A stretch of DNA of 64,000 bases from Kaistia adipata DSM 17808 (GTDB taxonomy: Bacteria > Pseudomonadota > Alphaproteobacteria > Rhizobiales > Kaistiaceae), in contig NZ_AUHO01000006.1 in NCBI RefSeq assembly GCF_000423225.1, forward strand, positions 868,001 through 932,000. The letters run 5' to 3'. The position numbers were made by a program, and so were the translations under genes. This document shows, one piece after another, positions 45,557-54,959 of this stretch. The notes beneath the pieces were generated by a model. That model ran no database searches and had not been told where the DNA came from. It was given only the letters and a program-made list of their open reading frames with translations. Every line of letters begins with the position of its first letter. Within the stretch, counting starts at the first letter, position 1.

Positions 45557-46201
45557 TCAGGACTGCTGCAGCAGATCCGCCACGAAGCCTTCCAGCCAGG
45601 TGGTGCGGGCGCGGCGCATGCGCTCGGCGTAGAGAATCGCCTGCGCCTTCTCGAGCGAGGTCTGCAGGTCCTTGTTGATCAGGACGTAGTCGTAGTCGCG
45701 CCAGTGCTGGATCTCGGCGCGGGCATTGGCGAGGCGCTTGGCGATGACGTCCGGCGCGTCCTCGGCGCGTCGCACGAGGCGCGACGCCAGCTCCGCCATG
45801 GTCGGCGGCAGCACGAAGATGCGGACGAGATCCTCCGGCATCGCCTTGGCGACCTGGTCGGCGCCCTGCCAGTCGATGTCGAAGAGCACGTCCTTACCGG
45901 AAGTCAGCCAGGCCTCGACCGGCGCGCGCGGCGTGCCGTAGCAATTGCCGTGGACCTCGGCCCATTCGAGCAGATCGCCCTTGTCACGCAGCTGGTTGAA
46001 GGTCGGCTGGTCGATGAAGTGATAGTGCACGCCGTCGATCTCGCTGGGACGGCGCGCGCGCGTCGTCACCGAGACGGAGAGGACGATGTCCTTGTCCTCG
46101 GCCATCAGGTGCCGGGCGATGGTCGACTTGCCCGCGCCGGACGGCGAGGACAGCACCAGCATCAGGCCGCGCCGCGAGGGTGAATTTCCGGCAACCGACA
46201 T
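45557..46201 (-). CDS. gmk: Guanylate kinase
   Basis: Gmk phosphorylates GMP and dGMP. The 214-residue protein has the P-loop [13 protein letters not shown], the GMP-binding [18 protein letters not shown] and [15 protein letters not shown], and [14 protein letters not shown]. It follows yicC by ten bases on the same strand, the usual order after mltG in Rhizobiales. Confidence 0.97.
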   Translation of the reverse strand: MSVAGNSPSRRGLMLVLSSPSGAGKSTIARHLMAEDKDIVLSVSVTTRARRPSEIDGVHYHFIDQPTFNQLRDKGDLLEWAEVHGNCYGTPRAPVEAWLTSGKDVLFDIDWQGADQVAKAMPEDLVRIFVLPPTMAELASRLVRRAEDAPDVIAKRLANARAEIQHWRDYDYVLINKDLQTSLEKAQAILYAERMRRARTTWLEGFVADLLQQS

Positions 46202-46211
46202 TCAAACGTTC

Positions 46212-47099
46212 CTATTCGAGATTCTGGACCTGCTCGCGCAGCTGGTCGACGGCCGCCTTCAGATCGAGGCCGATCGCCGTCAACGAGCGATCATTCGCCT
46301 TGGCGCAGAGCGTATTGGTTTCGCGATTGAATTCCTGGGCGAGGAAATCGAGCTTGCGGCCGACCGGGCCGCCTTCGATGAGCAGCGCGCGCGCCGCCGT
46401 GACATGGGCGGTCAGCCGGTCGAGCTCCTCGCGGATGTCCGCCTTGGTCGCCAGCAGCACCGCCTCCTGGTGCAGGCGCGCGGGATCGAGCGTCGACGAG
46501 GCCTCCAGCAGCGCGGCGACCTGCTCGGCCAGGCGCTTCTTGATCGCCTCGGTCGTGCGCGCCGGCGCATGTTCGGCCGCGTTCTTGAGCCGCTCGATCT
46601 CGTCCATGCGCGCGAGCAGCACGGCGCCGATGGCGGCGCCCTCGCGCATGCGCACCTCAACCAGCTCGGCCAGCGCCGCATCGAGCGAGGCCAGAAGGTC
46701 GGCCGCCAGCGCGACCGCCATGTCCGGATCGTCCTCGGCCTCGACGGTCTCGAGAATGCCGCGGATGGACAGGATGCCGTCGAGCGTCGGCGGCGCGGCG
46801 TCGATCTGCCCGCCGACCCGGCGCACGAGATCGAGTACCTGGCCGAGCAGTTCCTCGTTGACGCGCAGCGCCGAGACGCTGGTCTCGCGCTGCAGGTTCA
46901 GGCCGATCTGGATGCTGCCGCGCTGGGCGGCCTTGCCGACGCGCTCGCGCACCGGCTGGTCGAGATGATCGAAGCCGGGCGGCAGGCGCAGGCGGATGTC
47001 GAGGCCCTTGCCGTTGACGCTGCGCACTTCCCAGGTCCAGCGATAGCCGTGGCCGGAGCCGGCGGCCCGCGCGAATCCGGTCATGCTCGTCAACGCCAT
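46212..47099 (-). CDS. yicC: YicC/YloC family endoribonuclease
   Basis: YicC-family proteins are endoribonucleases or RNA-turnover factors. The 295-residue protein begins MALTSMTGFARAAGSGHGYRWTWEVRSVNGKGLDIRLRLP and ends with RKLDFLAQEFNRETNTLCAKANDRSLTAIGLDLKAAVDQLREQVQNLE, both diagnostic. It lies directly upstream of gmk. In related genomes mltG lies just upstream of it; here 2.65 kb with two plus-strand genes is interposed. Confidence 0.93.
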   Translation of the reverse strand: MALTSMTGFARAAGSGHGYRWTWEVRSVNGKGLDIRLRLPPGFDHLDQPVRERVGKAAQRGSIQIGLNLQRETSVSALRVNEELLGQVLDLVRRVGGQIDAAPPTLDGILSIRGILETVEAEDDPDMAVALAADLLASLDAALAELVEVRMREGAAIGAVLLARMDEIERLKNAAEHAPARTTEAIKKRLAEQVAALLEASSTLDPARLHQEAVLLATKADIREELDRLTAHVTAARALLIEGGPVGRKLDFLAQEFNRETNTLCAKANDRSLTAIGLDLKAAVDQLREQVQNLE

Positions 47100-47299
47100 G
47101 AAATATCTCCCGGTCTCGCCCGCGCTTCGGAGCGGCGACAGTAATGCGCGCGCCGGTAGCGCTCAAGGGCATCGGCCGCTCTATCCGGCGGTCGCTCCGG
47201 CCGAATTGTCGCGATCGGCCGAGATGGCTGGCGGCGGCGGGATCGATTTGCTCTAGTGCCGGCCGAAGCGACCCAATGAGAGCGACGAAGGAGTCCCCC

Positions 47300-48940
47300 T
47301 TGCAATCGATCCTGAAGTTCTCGTTGATCTCCCGCTACAGCGCCTTCGCGCTCTGCATCGTCGCCGCGCTGCTGCTGCCCTTCCTGCAGATCGACCGGCC
47401 GCTCAACCTCATCCTCTTCGCCATCTTCGCCGGCCTGAGCGGGCTCGGCGTGTTCGACCTGATCCAGAGCCGGCACGCGATCACGCGCAACTATCCCGTC
47501 ATCGGCCACCTGCGCTTCCTATTCGAGGCGGTGCGGCCGGAACTGCGCCAGTATCTGTTCGAATCGGATTCCGATCGCCTGCCCTTCTCCCGGGCCGAGC
47601 GGTCGCTCGTCTATCAGCGCGCCAAGAACGAGCCCGATCAGCGTCCGTTCGGCACGATCGTCGACACCTATGCCAATGGTTACGAGTTCATCGGCCACTC
47701 GGTTCGTCCAGCTCCGATTCAGGATCCCCGGAGTTTCCGCATCACGATCGGCAACGACCAGTGCGGCAAGCCCTACTCCGCCTCCGTGCTGAACATCTCG
47801 GCCATGAGCTTCGGCGCGTTGAGCGGCAACGCGATCATGGCCTTGAACAAGGGCGCCAAGCTCGGCGGCTTCGACCAGGACACCGGCGAAGGCTCGATCA
47901 GCCCCTATCACCGTCGCCATGGCGGCGACCTCGTCTGGCAGGTGGCATCGGGCTATTTCGGCTGCCGCAATTCAGATGGCACCTTCTCGGCCGAGAAATT
48001 CGCCGCCCAGGCCGCGGACGATCAGGTCAAGATGATCGAGCTGAAGCTGAGCCAGGGTGCGAAGCCCGGCCATGGCGGCATCCTGCCCGCCAACAAGGTG
48101 AGCCCCGAGATCGCCGAGACGCGCGGCGTCCCCGTCGGGCGCGAATGCATATCGCCCGCCGCCCATTCGGCCTTCTCGACGCCGGTCGAGATGATGCGCT
48201 TCATCGCCCGCCTGCGCGAACTTTCGGCCGGCAAGCCGGTCGGCTTCAAGCTCGCCATCGGCCAGCCCTGGGAGTTCATGGCCATCGTCAAGGCCATGCT
48301 CGAGACCGGCATCGTGCCCGACTTCGTCGTCGTCGACGGCTCGGAGGGCGGCACCGGCGCCGCGCCGGTGGAATTGAGCGACCATGTCGGCGTGCCGATG
48401 CGCGAGGCGCTGCTGCTGGTGCACAACACGCTGGTCGGCGCGGGGCTGCGCCATCGCATCCGGATCGGCGTCGCCGGCAAGATCGTCTCGGCCTTCGACA
48501 TCGCCGCCGTGCTGGCGATCGGCGCCGACTGGGTGAATTCGGCCCGCGGCTTCATGTTCGCCATCGGCTGCATCCAGTCGCGCAGCTGCCACACCAACAG
48601 GTGCCCGACCGGCGTCGCGACGCAGGACGCGCTGCGCCAGCGCGCCCTCGTCGTCGAGGACAAGGGCGAGCGCGTCGCGAGCTTTCACCGCAACTCGCTG
48701 CATGCGCTCGCGGAGCTGCTCGCGGCGGCGGGTCTCGAACACCCGTCCGACCTCCGCCCGCACCATCTCGCCCGCCGGGTCAGCGCCAACGAGATCCGCC
48801 TCTATTCTCAGCTCTTCCCCTATCTCGCCGAGGGCGAGTTGCTGCGCGACGACAACTCCCACCCCTTCTATCGCCAGGCCTGGACGCTCGCCTCTGCGGA
48901 AAGCTTCTCGATCCAGGGCGAACTGCGCAGGGCGAGCTGA
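47300..48940 (+). CDS. FMN-binding glutamate-synthase-like protein, membrane-anchored
   Basis: This 546-residue protein has two N-terminal membrane segments (FALCIVAALLLPF and LILFAIFAGLSGLGVFDL), then a GltB-type FMN barrel: SASVLNISAMSFGALSGNAI, GAKPGHGGILPANKV, DFVVVDGSEGGTGAAP and GVAGKIVSAFDIAAVLAIGADWVNSARGFMFAIGC. The iron-sulfur cysteines lie in CIQSRSCHTNRCPTG. It lacks the glutaminase domain of true glutamate synthase. The TTG at 47300 is chosen because GAAGGAG lies six bases upstream; an ATG at 47276 has no ribosome site. The reaction in vivo is unknown. Confidence 0.87.
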   Translation: MQSILKFSLISRYSAFALCIVAALLLPFLQIDRPLNLILFAIFAGLSGLGVFDLIQSRHAITRNYPVIGHLRFLFEAVRPELRQYLFESDSDRLPFSRAERSLVYQRAKNEPDQRPFGTIVDTYANGYEFIGHSVRPAPIQDPRSFRITIGNDQCGKPYSASVLNISAMSFGALSGNAIMALNKGAKLGGFDQDTGEGSISPYHRRHGGDLVWQVASGYFGCRNSDGTFSAEKFAAQAADDQVKMIELKLSQGAKPGHGGILPANKVSPEIAETRGVPVGRECISPAAHSAFSTPVEMMRFIARLRELSAGKPVGFKLAIGQPWEFMAIVKAMLETGIVPDFVVVDGSEGGTGAAPVELSDHVGVPMREALLLVHNTLVGAGLRHRIRIGVAGKIVSAFDIAAVLAIGADWVNSARGFMFAIGCIQSRSCHTNRCPTGVATQDALRQRALVVEDKGERVASFHRNSLHALAELLAAAGLEHPSDLRPHHLARRVSANEIRLYSQLFPYLAEGELLRDDNSHPFYRQAWTLASAESFSIQGELRRAS

Positions 48941-49080
48941 GGAGTTTTGCGACCGGAACGGGGCAGCCTTCCCTTGACGGAAGGCTGCGCATGCGGCCTA
49001 TGAAGCGCGATTGAGCATGCGTCGGGGAACGGCGGCGGGGCCCGCCCGAGGCACATAGGCGCCCCCTCGGGAACCGATCC

Positions 49081-49500
49081 ATGAACACGCCTCCGGAACG
49101 GAGCCACACTGGCTCCTGCCTCTGCGGTGCGGTCCGCTACACCGTCGAAGGTGATTTCCAGAGCTTCTTCCTGTGCCACTGCGCCCGCTGTCGCAAGGAC
49201 ACGGGCTCGGCGCATGCCGCCAACCTGTTCTCGACGACGGCGCGGCTCGCCTGGCTGTCCGGCGAGGACAGGATCAGGACGTTCCGCCTGCCCGGTTCAC
49301 GGCACCAGCGGAGCTTCCGCGCGGAGTGCGGCTCCGCGCTGCCCGGACTGCAGATGGATGGCGCGCTGCTCGTGGTTACGGCCGGCAGCCTCGACGGCCC
49401 GACCGGGATCCGGCCGAATGCGCATATCTTCGTCGCAAGCCGCACCGACTGGGACGATCATCTGGAAACCGTGCCGCGCTGCGACGGCCTGCCCGGTTGA
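49081..49500 (+). CDS. GFA-family protein with incomplete zinc motif
   Basis: This 139-residue GFA/CENP-V-fold protein keeps GSCLCGAV and CHCARC. The final C-x2-C pair is FRAECGSALPG, so one of the seven canonical cysteines is arginine. It may bind metal at fewer sites. ATG at 49081 gives MNTPPERSHTGSCLCG. It stands between the glutamate-synthase-like gene and mltG. Compare the complete family member at 10095. Confidence 0.78.
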   Translation: MNTPPERSHTGSCLCGAVRYTVEGDFQSFFLCHCARCRKDTGSAHAANLFSTTARLAWLSGEDRIRTFRLPGSRHQRSFRAECGSALPGLQMDGALLVVTAGSLDGPTGIRPNAHIFVASRTDWDDHLETVPRCDGLPG

Positions 49501-49677
49501 GTCACCCGCCGCCCAACATCTCCGCCTGACGAGAGCTTCGCGCAGAAGAGGGAGCCCTCCGGCGTCATCCCGACGGAGGCCGCGATCCAGACGCGCCGAT
49601 CGATGACGAGAAATCAGGACCGGGGTCGGCTGGATCGGGGTCTATGGGCCCCGGCCTCCGCCGGGCCGACACCTCTG

Positions 49678-49735
49678 CCCTACCCCCTCGCCCGGAGCTT
49701 CGCTCCGACCTCCCCCGATGGGAGAGGTGAAGACA
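49678..49735. repeat. Intergenic repeat (type C, single arm)
   Basis: CCTACCCCCTCGCCCGGAGCTTCGCTCCGACCTCCCCCGATGGGAGAGGTGAA resembles the right arm of the repeat at 59274-59444. It ends 15 bases before the mltG stop codon. Just upstream (49563-49640) are decayed type B sequences. Together they fill most of the 250-bp gap after the GFA gene. Confidence 0.65.
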
Positions 49736-49750
49736 GGCCGTCTGCAGGTT

Positions 49751-51016
49751 CTAAGGCTTCGGAGCGGGAACCGGGGCGGCAGCGGCCTCGTCGGCGGGCG
49801 CGTCCGGCTCTTCCTCGGCGTCACCCGGTCCAGCGCTCTGCCCGGCGGCCGAGGTGTCGCCCTTCGCCTTCTGTTCGGCCAGCCACTTGCGATAACGCGC
49901 CACGTTCTTGCGATGGTCGGCGTAGTTCTCGGCGAAGGCATGGCCGCCCGTGCCGTCGGCGACGAAGTACAGGTCCTTGGTGCGCGACGGATTGGCGGCG
50001 GCGGAAAGCGCCGCCTTGCCGGGATTGGCGATCGGGCCCTTGGGCAGACCGTTGATCTTGTAGGTGTTGTAGTCGTTGACCGCGTCGAGATCGGAGCGGC
50101 GAATCGGCGTGCCGGACGGCAGGCCCGAACCGCCATAGATGCCGTAGATCACCGTCGGATCGGACTGCAGGCGCATGTTCTTCTGCAGCCGGTTGATGAA
50201 CACGGCGGCAACCCGGCTGCGCTCGTCGGCGATGCCCGTTTCCTTCTCGACGATCGAGGCGAGCGTGATCAGATCGCCCTGCGTCTCGATCGGCAGGTCC
50301 TTGTCGCGGCTGTTCCAGACGGCGGTCATCACCCGCGCATGCTCGCGCAGCATGCGGTCGATGATGTTCTGCCGGCTGTCGCCGCGCGAATAGCGGTAGG
50401 TGTCGGGAAGAAGCGTCCCCTCCTCGGGGATCTCTTTGATCTCGCCGACGAGAACCGGATCGGCATTGAGCCGGTCGACGATCTGCCGGCTGGTCAGGCC
50501 CTCGGGGATCGACACCGTGTAGAGGATCGCCTTGCCCTCGACGAGGGTGTTCATGATCTCGCGCATGCTCGAATGCGCCGCGATCAGGTAGTCGCCGGAT
50601 TTGAGGTCGTCCTGCAGGCGATAGGCCCGCACGCCGGCGATGAAGATCCACTTGGAGGAAATCAGGCCGCGCTCATGCAGCTCCTCCGCGATCGCGCGAA
50701 GGCCGGTGCCGCGTTCGATCGAGACGGAGCGGGGCTGGTCGAAATGGCTCGCCTGCTCGAAGCGGAGCTTGCCGAAGAAGAACAGGCCGACGGCGCCGAG
50801 GACGCCAACGACGAGGATCGTCATGGCGAAATTCATCACGATGACGATCGGATGGCGCGCCTGCTGCGAGCGCGGCGGCGGCGGCGGCACGCGCTCCGGG
50901 CGGAGGGCGTCGCCGGGGCTGCGGGGATTGATGCGATTGCCGAATTCGGTCGACCGGACATCGCCGGGTTCGCCAGTCTGTTTGTCCTTGGCGCCCGGTT
51001 GGTTCGTGTCGTTCAT
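49751..51016 (-). CDS. mltG: Endolytic murein transglycosylase MltG
   Basis: MltG cuts nascent peptidoglycan strands at the inner membrane. The 421-residue protein has a cytoplasmic Pro-rich N-tail, one membrane helix (IVIVMNFAMTILVVGVLGAVGLFFF), a LysM-like region (SVSIERGTGLRAIAEELHERGLIS), and the YceG catalytic domain with LASIVEKETGIADERSRVAAVFINRLQKNMRLQSDPTVIYGI and its catalytic glutamate. It ends with a disordered Ala/Pro tail. It lies downstream of fabF on the same strand. Confidence 0.95.
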   Translation of the reverse strand: MNDTNQPGAKDKQTGEPGDVRSTEFGNRINPRSPGDALRPERVPPPPPRSQQARHPIVIVMNFAMTILVVGVLGAVGLFFFGKLRFEQASHFDQPRSVSIERGTGLRAIAEELHERGLISSKWIFIAGVRAYRLQDDLKSGDYLIAAHSSMREIMNTLVEGKAILYTVSIPEGLTSRQIVDRLNADPVLVGEIKEIPEEGTLLPDTYRYSRGDSRQNIIDRMLREHARVMTAVWNSRDKDLPIETQGDLITLASIVEKETGIADERSRVAAVFINRLQKNMRLQSDPTVIYGIYGGSGLPSGTPIRRSDLDAVNDYNTYKINGLPKGPIANPGKAALSAAANPSRTKDLYFVADGTGGHAFAENYADHRKNVARYRKWLAEQKAKGDTSAAGQSAGPGDAEEEPDAPADEAAAAPVPAPKP

Positions 51017-51112
51017 CGCACCCTACTTCTTACCGTGACGACAGCGGGACACATCCCGCTGTCGAGAGGCGAACTGTATGGAGGATTATGGCGAAAGCGC
51101 GAAGCCGCGCTC

Positions 51113-52375
51113 TCAATCGGCATGCCGCCGGAAGACCAGGGAGGCGTTGGTGCCGCCGAAACCGAAGGAATTCGACAGGGCGACGTCGATCTTGCGCTTG
51201 CGCGCGACCTTGGGGACAAGGTCGATCGGCGTTTCGACGGACGGATTGTCGAGGTTGATCGTCGGCGGAGCGACATTGTCGCGAATCGCCAGCAGCGAAT
51301 AGATCGCCTCGACGGCGCCGGCCGCGCCGAGCAGATGGCCGGTGGCCGACTTGGTCGAGGACATCGAGATCGACGACGCCGCGTCGCCGACGACGCGCTC
51401 GACGGCCTTCAGCTCGATGCCATCCGCCATGGTCGACGTGCCATGCGCGTTGACGTAGTCGATGTCGGACGGCGTCAGTCCGGCGCGCTTCAGCGCCGCG
51501 ACCATGCAGCGATAGGCGCCGTCGCCGTCTTCCGACGGGGCGGTGATGTGATAGGCGTCGCCGGACATGCCGTAGCCGATCACTTCGCCATAGATCTTGG
51601 CGCCGCGACGAATCGCATGCTCGCGCTCCTCGAGCACGACGATGCCCGAGCCCTCGCCCATGACGAAGCCGTCGCGGTCACGGTCATACGGACGCGAAGC
51701 CTCTTCCGGGCGGTCGTTGAAACTGGTGGCCAGCGCCTTGCAGGCGGCGAAGCCCGCGAGCGCGATGCGGGAAACCGAACCCTCGGTGCCGCCGGCGATC
51801 ATGACGTCGGCATCATCGAGCGCGATGATACGCGCCGCGTCGCCGATCGCATGCGATCCGGTCGAGCAGGCCGTGACGACGGAGTGATTCGGGCCCTTGA
51901 AGCCGTAGCGGATCGAGACCTGGCCGGAGGCGAGGTTGATCAGACGGCCGGGAATGAAGAACGGGCTGATGCGACGCGGGCCCTTGTCGCGCAGCGTGAA
52001 GCCGGCCTCGACGATGCCCTGGATGCCGCCAATGCCGGAGCCGATCAGCACGCCAGTGCGGATCTGGTCCTCATAGGCGGTCGGCTGCCAGCCCGAATCA
52101 CGGACGGCCTGGTCGGCAGCGGCCATGGCGAAGACGATGAAATCATCGACCTTGCGCTGGTCCTTCGGGTCCATCCAGTCGTCAGGATTGTACTTGCCGT
52201 CGGCCTTGTCGCCGTGCGGAATCAGGCAGGCGATCTGAGCCGGCAGGTCATCGACCTGGAAGCTCGTGACCTTCTGGGCACCGCTCTTGCTGGCAAGAAT
52301 GTTGGCCCAGTTGGCATCGACGCCGCAACCGAGCGGCGTCACCATCCCCATCCCGGTTACAACGACACGTCTCAT
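51113..52375 (-). CDS. fabF: 3-oxoacyl-[ACP] synthase II
   Basis: FabF elongates acyl-ACP in fatty-acid synthesis. The 420-residue protein has the Cys-His-His triad in VTACSTGSHAIG, NAHGTSTMADGIE and SATGHLLGAAG, and ends NSFGFGGTNASLVF. The ATG at 52375 (MRRVVVTGMGMVTPLG) is the family start. It is the fourth gene of the fabD-fabG-acpP-fabF-mltG series. Confidence 0.97.
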   Translation of the reverse strand: MRRVVVTGMGMVTPLGCGVDANWANILASKSGAQKVTSFQVDDLPAQIACLIPHGDKADGKYNPDDWMDPKDQRKVDDFIVFAMAAADQAVRDSGWQPTAYEDQIRTGVLIGSGIGGIQGIVEAGFTLRDKGPRRISPFFIPGRLINLASGQVSIRYGFKGPNHSVVTACSTGSHAIGDAARIIALDDADVMIAGGTEGSVSRIALAGFAACKALATSFNDRPEEASRPYDRDRDGFVMGEGSGIVVLEEREHAIRRGAKIYGEVIGYGMSGDAYHITAPSEDGDGAYRCMVAALKRAGLTPSDIDYVNAHGTSTMADGIELKAVERVVGDAASSISMSSTKSATGHLLGAAGAVEAIYSLLAIRDNVAPPTINLDNPSVETPIDLVPKVARKRKIDVALSNSFGFGGTNASLVFRRHAD

Positions 52376-52447
52376 ACCATTCCCCCGATCCGGACCCATA
52401 TGGGCCCGGCCGTTTTAGTTGCGCTTACTGGATCGAACGAACGGCTA

Positions 52448-52684
52448 TCAGCCGGCGTTCTTCTCGAGGAAGCTGACGGCGTCGCCGACGGTCAGGATCG
52501 TCTCGGCCGCATCGTCGGGGATCTCGACGCCGAACTCTTCTTCGAACGCCATGACCAGCTCGACCGTGTCCAGGCTGTCAGCGCCCAGATCGTCGATGAA
52601 GCTGGCGCCCTCGGTCACCTTGTCGGCCTCAACGCCGAGATGCTCGATGACGATCTTCTTAACCCGCTCAGCGATGTCGCTCAT
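52448..52684 (-). CDS. acpP: Acyl carrier protein (fatty-acid synthesis)
   Basis: This is the housekeeping carrier protein. The 78-residue acidic product contains the phosphopantetheine serine in [26 protein letters not shown]. It lies between fabG and fabF on the same strand. A 270-bp gap upstream separates it from fabG and is AT-rich near its start, so it probably has its own strong promoter. Confidence 0.98.
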   Translation of the reverse strand: MSDIAERVKKIVIEHLGVEADKVTEGASFIDDLGADSLDTVELVMAFEEEFGVEIPDDAAETILTVGDAVSFLEKNAG

Positions 52685-52954
52685 GTCTCAAAACCTCGAT
52701 TGTTCTCTGTCTACTATTTCCGCGACTTCTCGCGCGCTGGAAACCCGGACGTATCGGCAATCCCCCGAAAACGCACCGCGATATCGTCACTAGTCTTCGG
52801 CGATCGTCAATCCACACTCACGCCACCGCAAAAAGCGGCAAAGACGCGGCCCTGATATTGCGCGGTCCTAACATAGTTTAAGAACCTTGACCAGACGCCG
52901 CGAAGGGGCGTGACACCCCATTCCAAGAGGTTTGCGCGAACGCAAATTCCTCAA

Positions 52955-53692
52955 TTAGATCATAGCCATACCGCCGTTCACGTGCAGGGTTTGTCCCGTC
53001 ACGTAGGAAGCCTCGTCAGAGGCAAGGTAGACGACGGCGGCGGCAATGTCGTCGGCCGAGCCGAGACGCTTCGCCGGAACGCGCTCAAGCAGAGCCGCCC
53101 GAATCTTTTCGTTCAACGCGTCGGTCATCGCGGTTTCGATGAAACCGGGCGCGACGCAGTTGACGGTGATGTTGCGGCTGGCGACTTCCTGCGCCAGCGA
53201 CTTCGACATCGCGATCAGCGCGGCCTTCGACGCCGTGTAGTTGCCCTGCCCGGCATTGCCGGTGACGGCGACGATCGAGGTCATCGAGATGATGCGGCCG
53301 GTGCGGCGGCGCATCATGCCGCGCAGCGCGGCGCGGGTCAGCCGGAAGGCCGAGGTCAGGTTGACGTCGAGCACTTCCTGCCACGCCTCGTCGGAGAGGC
53401 GGGCGAACAGCATGTCGCGCGTGATGCCGGCATTGTTGACCAGGATGTCGAGCTCGCCCATCGCCTCTTCGGCGCGCGGGATCAGCGTCTCGACCTCTTC
53501 GGCCTTGGACAGGTTGCACGGCAGCACATGCACATTGGTGCCGAGCTCGGTCGCCAGCGCGTCGAGCGCGTCGCGGCGCGTGCCGGAGATCGCGACGGTG
53601 GCGCCCTGCTTGTGGAAAGCCTGGGCGATCGCCCGGCCGATGCCACCGCTCGCGCCCGTCACCAGCGCGCGCTTGCCGGTCAAATCGAACAT
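52955..53692 (-). CDS. fabG: 3-oxoacyl-[ACP] reductase
   Basis: FabG reduces 3-oxoacyl-ACP with NADPH. The 245-residue SDR has VTGASGGIGRAIA, the NNAG motif (LVNNAGITRDML), the catalytic serine and YTASKAALIAMSKSLA, and ends VTGQTLHVNGGMAMI. It follows fabD by 35 bases. Confidence 0.97.
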   Translation of the reverse strand: MFDLTGKRALVTGASGGIGRAIAQAFHKQGATVAISGTRRDALDALATELGTNVHVLPCNLSKAEEVETLIPRAEEAMGELDILVNNAGITRDMLFARLSDEAWQEVLDVNLTSAFRLTRAALRGMMRRRTGRIISMTSIVAVTGNAGQGNYTASKAALIAMSKSLAQEVASRNITVNCVAPGFIETAMTDALNEKIRAALLERVPAKRLGSADDIAAAVVYLASDEASYVTGQTLHVNGGMAMI

Positions 53693-53727
53693 GACGACTT
53701 CCTTCTGGTTACCCGGTTCGGGAGCGC

Positions 53728-54666
53728 TCAGACGAGGCGCTCGATAGCGGCGGCGACGTCGTCCGACGTGCCGACATTCAGCGTCTGTGCCTCGGGTGCG
53801 ATACGCTTGGCAAGCCCCGAAAGCACCTTACCGGCGCCGATTTCCGCAAAAAGATCGACGCCGTTCGCCGCCAGCCAGCCGATCGACTCGCGCCAGCGCA
53901 CCATGCCGGTGACCTGCTCGACCAGGCGGTTGCGGATTTCGGCGGGATCGGTGACCGGCGCCGCGAGGACGTTGGCGACAACGGGCACCACCGGCGCGTT
54001 GATCGTCACCTTGGCGAGCGCATCGGCCATCACGTCGGCGGCGGGCTGCATCAGGCGGCAATGGAACGGCGCGCTGACGGGAAGCAGCAGCGCGCGCTTG
54101 GCGCCCTTGGCCTTGGCGATCTCGAGCGCCCGCTCGACGGCGGCCTTGGCGCCGGAGATGACGACCTGGCCGGGGCCGTTGTCGTTCGCGGCCTCGCAGA
54201 CCTCGCCCTGGGCCGCTTCATCCGCGACCGCCTTTGCCGTGTCGAAATCGAGGCCGAGCAGCGCCGCCATGGCGCCCTCGCCCACCGGCACGGCGGCCTG
54301 CATGGCGGTGCCGCGGATCCGGAGCAGCCGCGCCGCATCGGCGATCGACAGGCTGCCGGCGGCGGCGAGCGCCGAATATTCACCGAGCGAATGGCCCGCG
54401 ACATAGGCCGCCTTCGAGACCTGGAAGCCCTGCGCCTCGAGCACGCGCAGCGCGGCGAGGCTCACGGCCATCAGGGCCGGCTGGGCATTCGCGGTCAGCG
54501 TCAGCGTCTCGATCGGGCCGTCCCACATGACGGCCGAGAGCTTCTCGCCGAGCGCCGCGTCGACCTCGTCGAACACGGCCCGCGCCTCGGCGAAATTCTC
54601 GGCGAGCGACTTGCCCATGCCGACGGCCTGGCTGCCCTGTCCGGGAAATGTGAGAGCGATCGTCAT
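53728..54666 (-). CDS. fabD: Malonyl-CoA:ACP transacylase
   Basis: FabD loads malonyl groups onto ACP. The 312-residue protein has the N-terminal FPGQGSQAVGMGKSLAE, the catalytic GHSLGEYSALAAAGSLS, and SAPFHCRLMQPAA with the catalytic histidine. A much longer open frame runs upstream through the MFS gene region. It is rejected because the ATG at 54666 gives exactly the family N-terminus MTIALTFPGQGSQ. Confidence 0.96.
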   Translation of the reverse strand: MTIALTFPGQGSQAVGMGKSLAENFAEARAVFDEVDAALGEKLSAVMWDGPIETLTLTANAQPALMAVSLAALRVLEAQGFQVSKAAYVAGHSLGEYSALAAAGSLSIADAARLLRIRGTAMQAAVPVGEGAMAALLGLDFDTAKAVADEAAQGEVCEAANDNGPGQVVISGAKAAVERALEIAKAKGAKRALLLPVSAPFHCRLMQPAADVMADALAKVTINAPVVPVVANVLAAPVTDPAEIRNRLVEQVTGMVRWRESIGWLAANGVDLFAEIGAGKVLSGLAKRIAPEAQTLNVGTSDDVAAAIERLV

Positions 54667-54785
54667 GGCTGGCCCCGCACGAAATGTGATGCGCCGATCG
54701 GCGCGGGTTTGGCGGCGGCTAATCCTCCGGAACGGCGGCCGAGTCAAGCCTCGCGCTGCGGAAGCCGCTCGGGATCGGTGCTGAG

Positions 54786-54815
54786 AACGGGCCTCGAGCG
54801 GCCCGTTTTGCTTTG
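54786..54815 (+). terminator. Strong plus-strand terminator with no annotated gene upstream
   Basis: AACGGGCC and GGCCCGTT form a perfect 8-bp stem around TCGAGC, followed by TTGCTTTG and preceded by GAG. In the plus direction it has the form of a Rho-independent terminator. Both flanking genes are on the minus strand, so it must end a transcript that starts in 54667-54785, divergent from fabD. See findings. Confidence 0.65.
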
Positions 54816-54907
54816 CCGCCTCACGCGCCGGGCCCCACCCGCCTCCCCCGCCACACCCGGGCGGAAACGTCGCGGCGGCCTGTCGTTTCGCCCTTAGGAA
54901 ACGAAAC

Positions 54908-54935
54908 GGGCGCCCACCGTCCTCGGCGCGCGCCC
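54908..54935 (-). terminator. Probable terminator of the MFS gene
   Basis: GGGCGC and GCGCCC form a stem on the minus strand, followed by CGTTTCGTTTCC. It lies about 25 bases past the MFS stop at 54960. The T-tract is interrupted. Confidence 0.55.
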
Positions 54936-54959
54936 GCTTATCCACCAGCAATCCGTTCG

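Noticed and set aside
49718-52855. Very long plus-strand open frame opposite mltG, fabF and acpP
   Set aside because: It is antisense to three well-recognised genes and translates to low-complexity Arg/Asp/Val-rich sequence without motifs, an effect of high GC codon bias.
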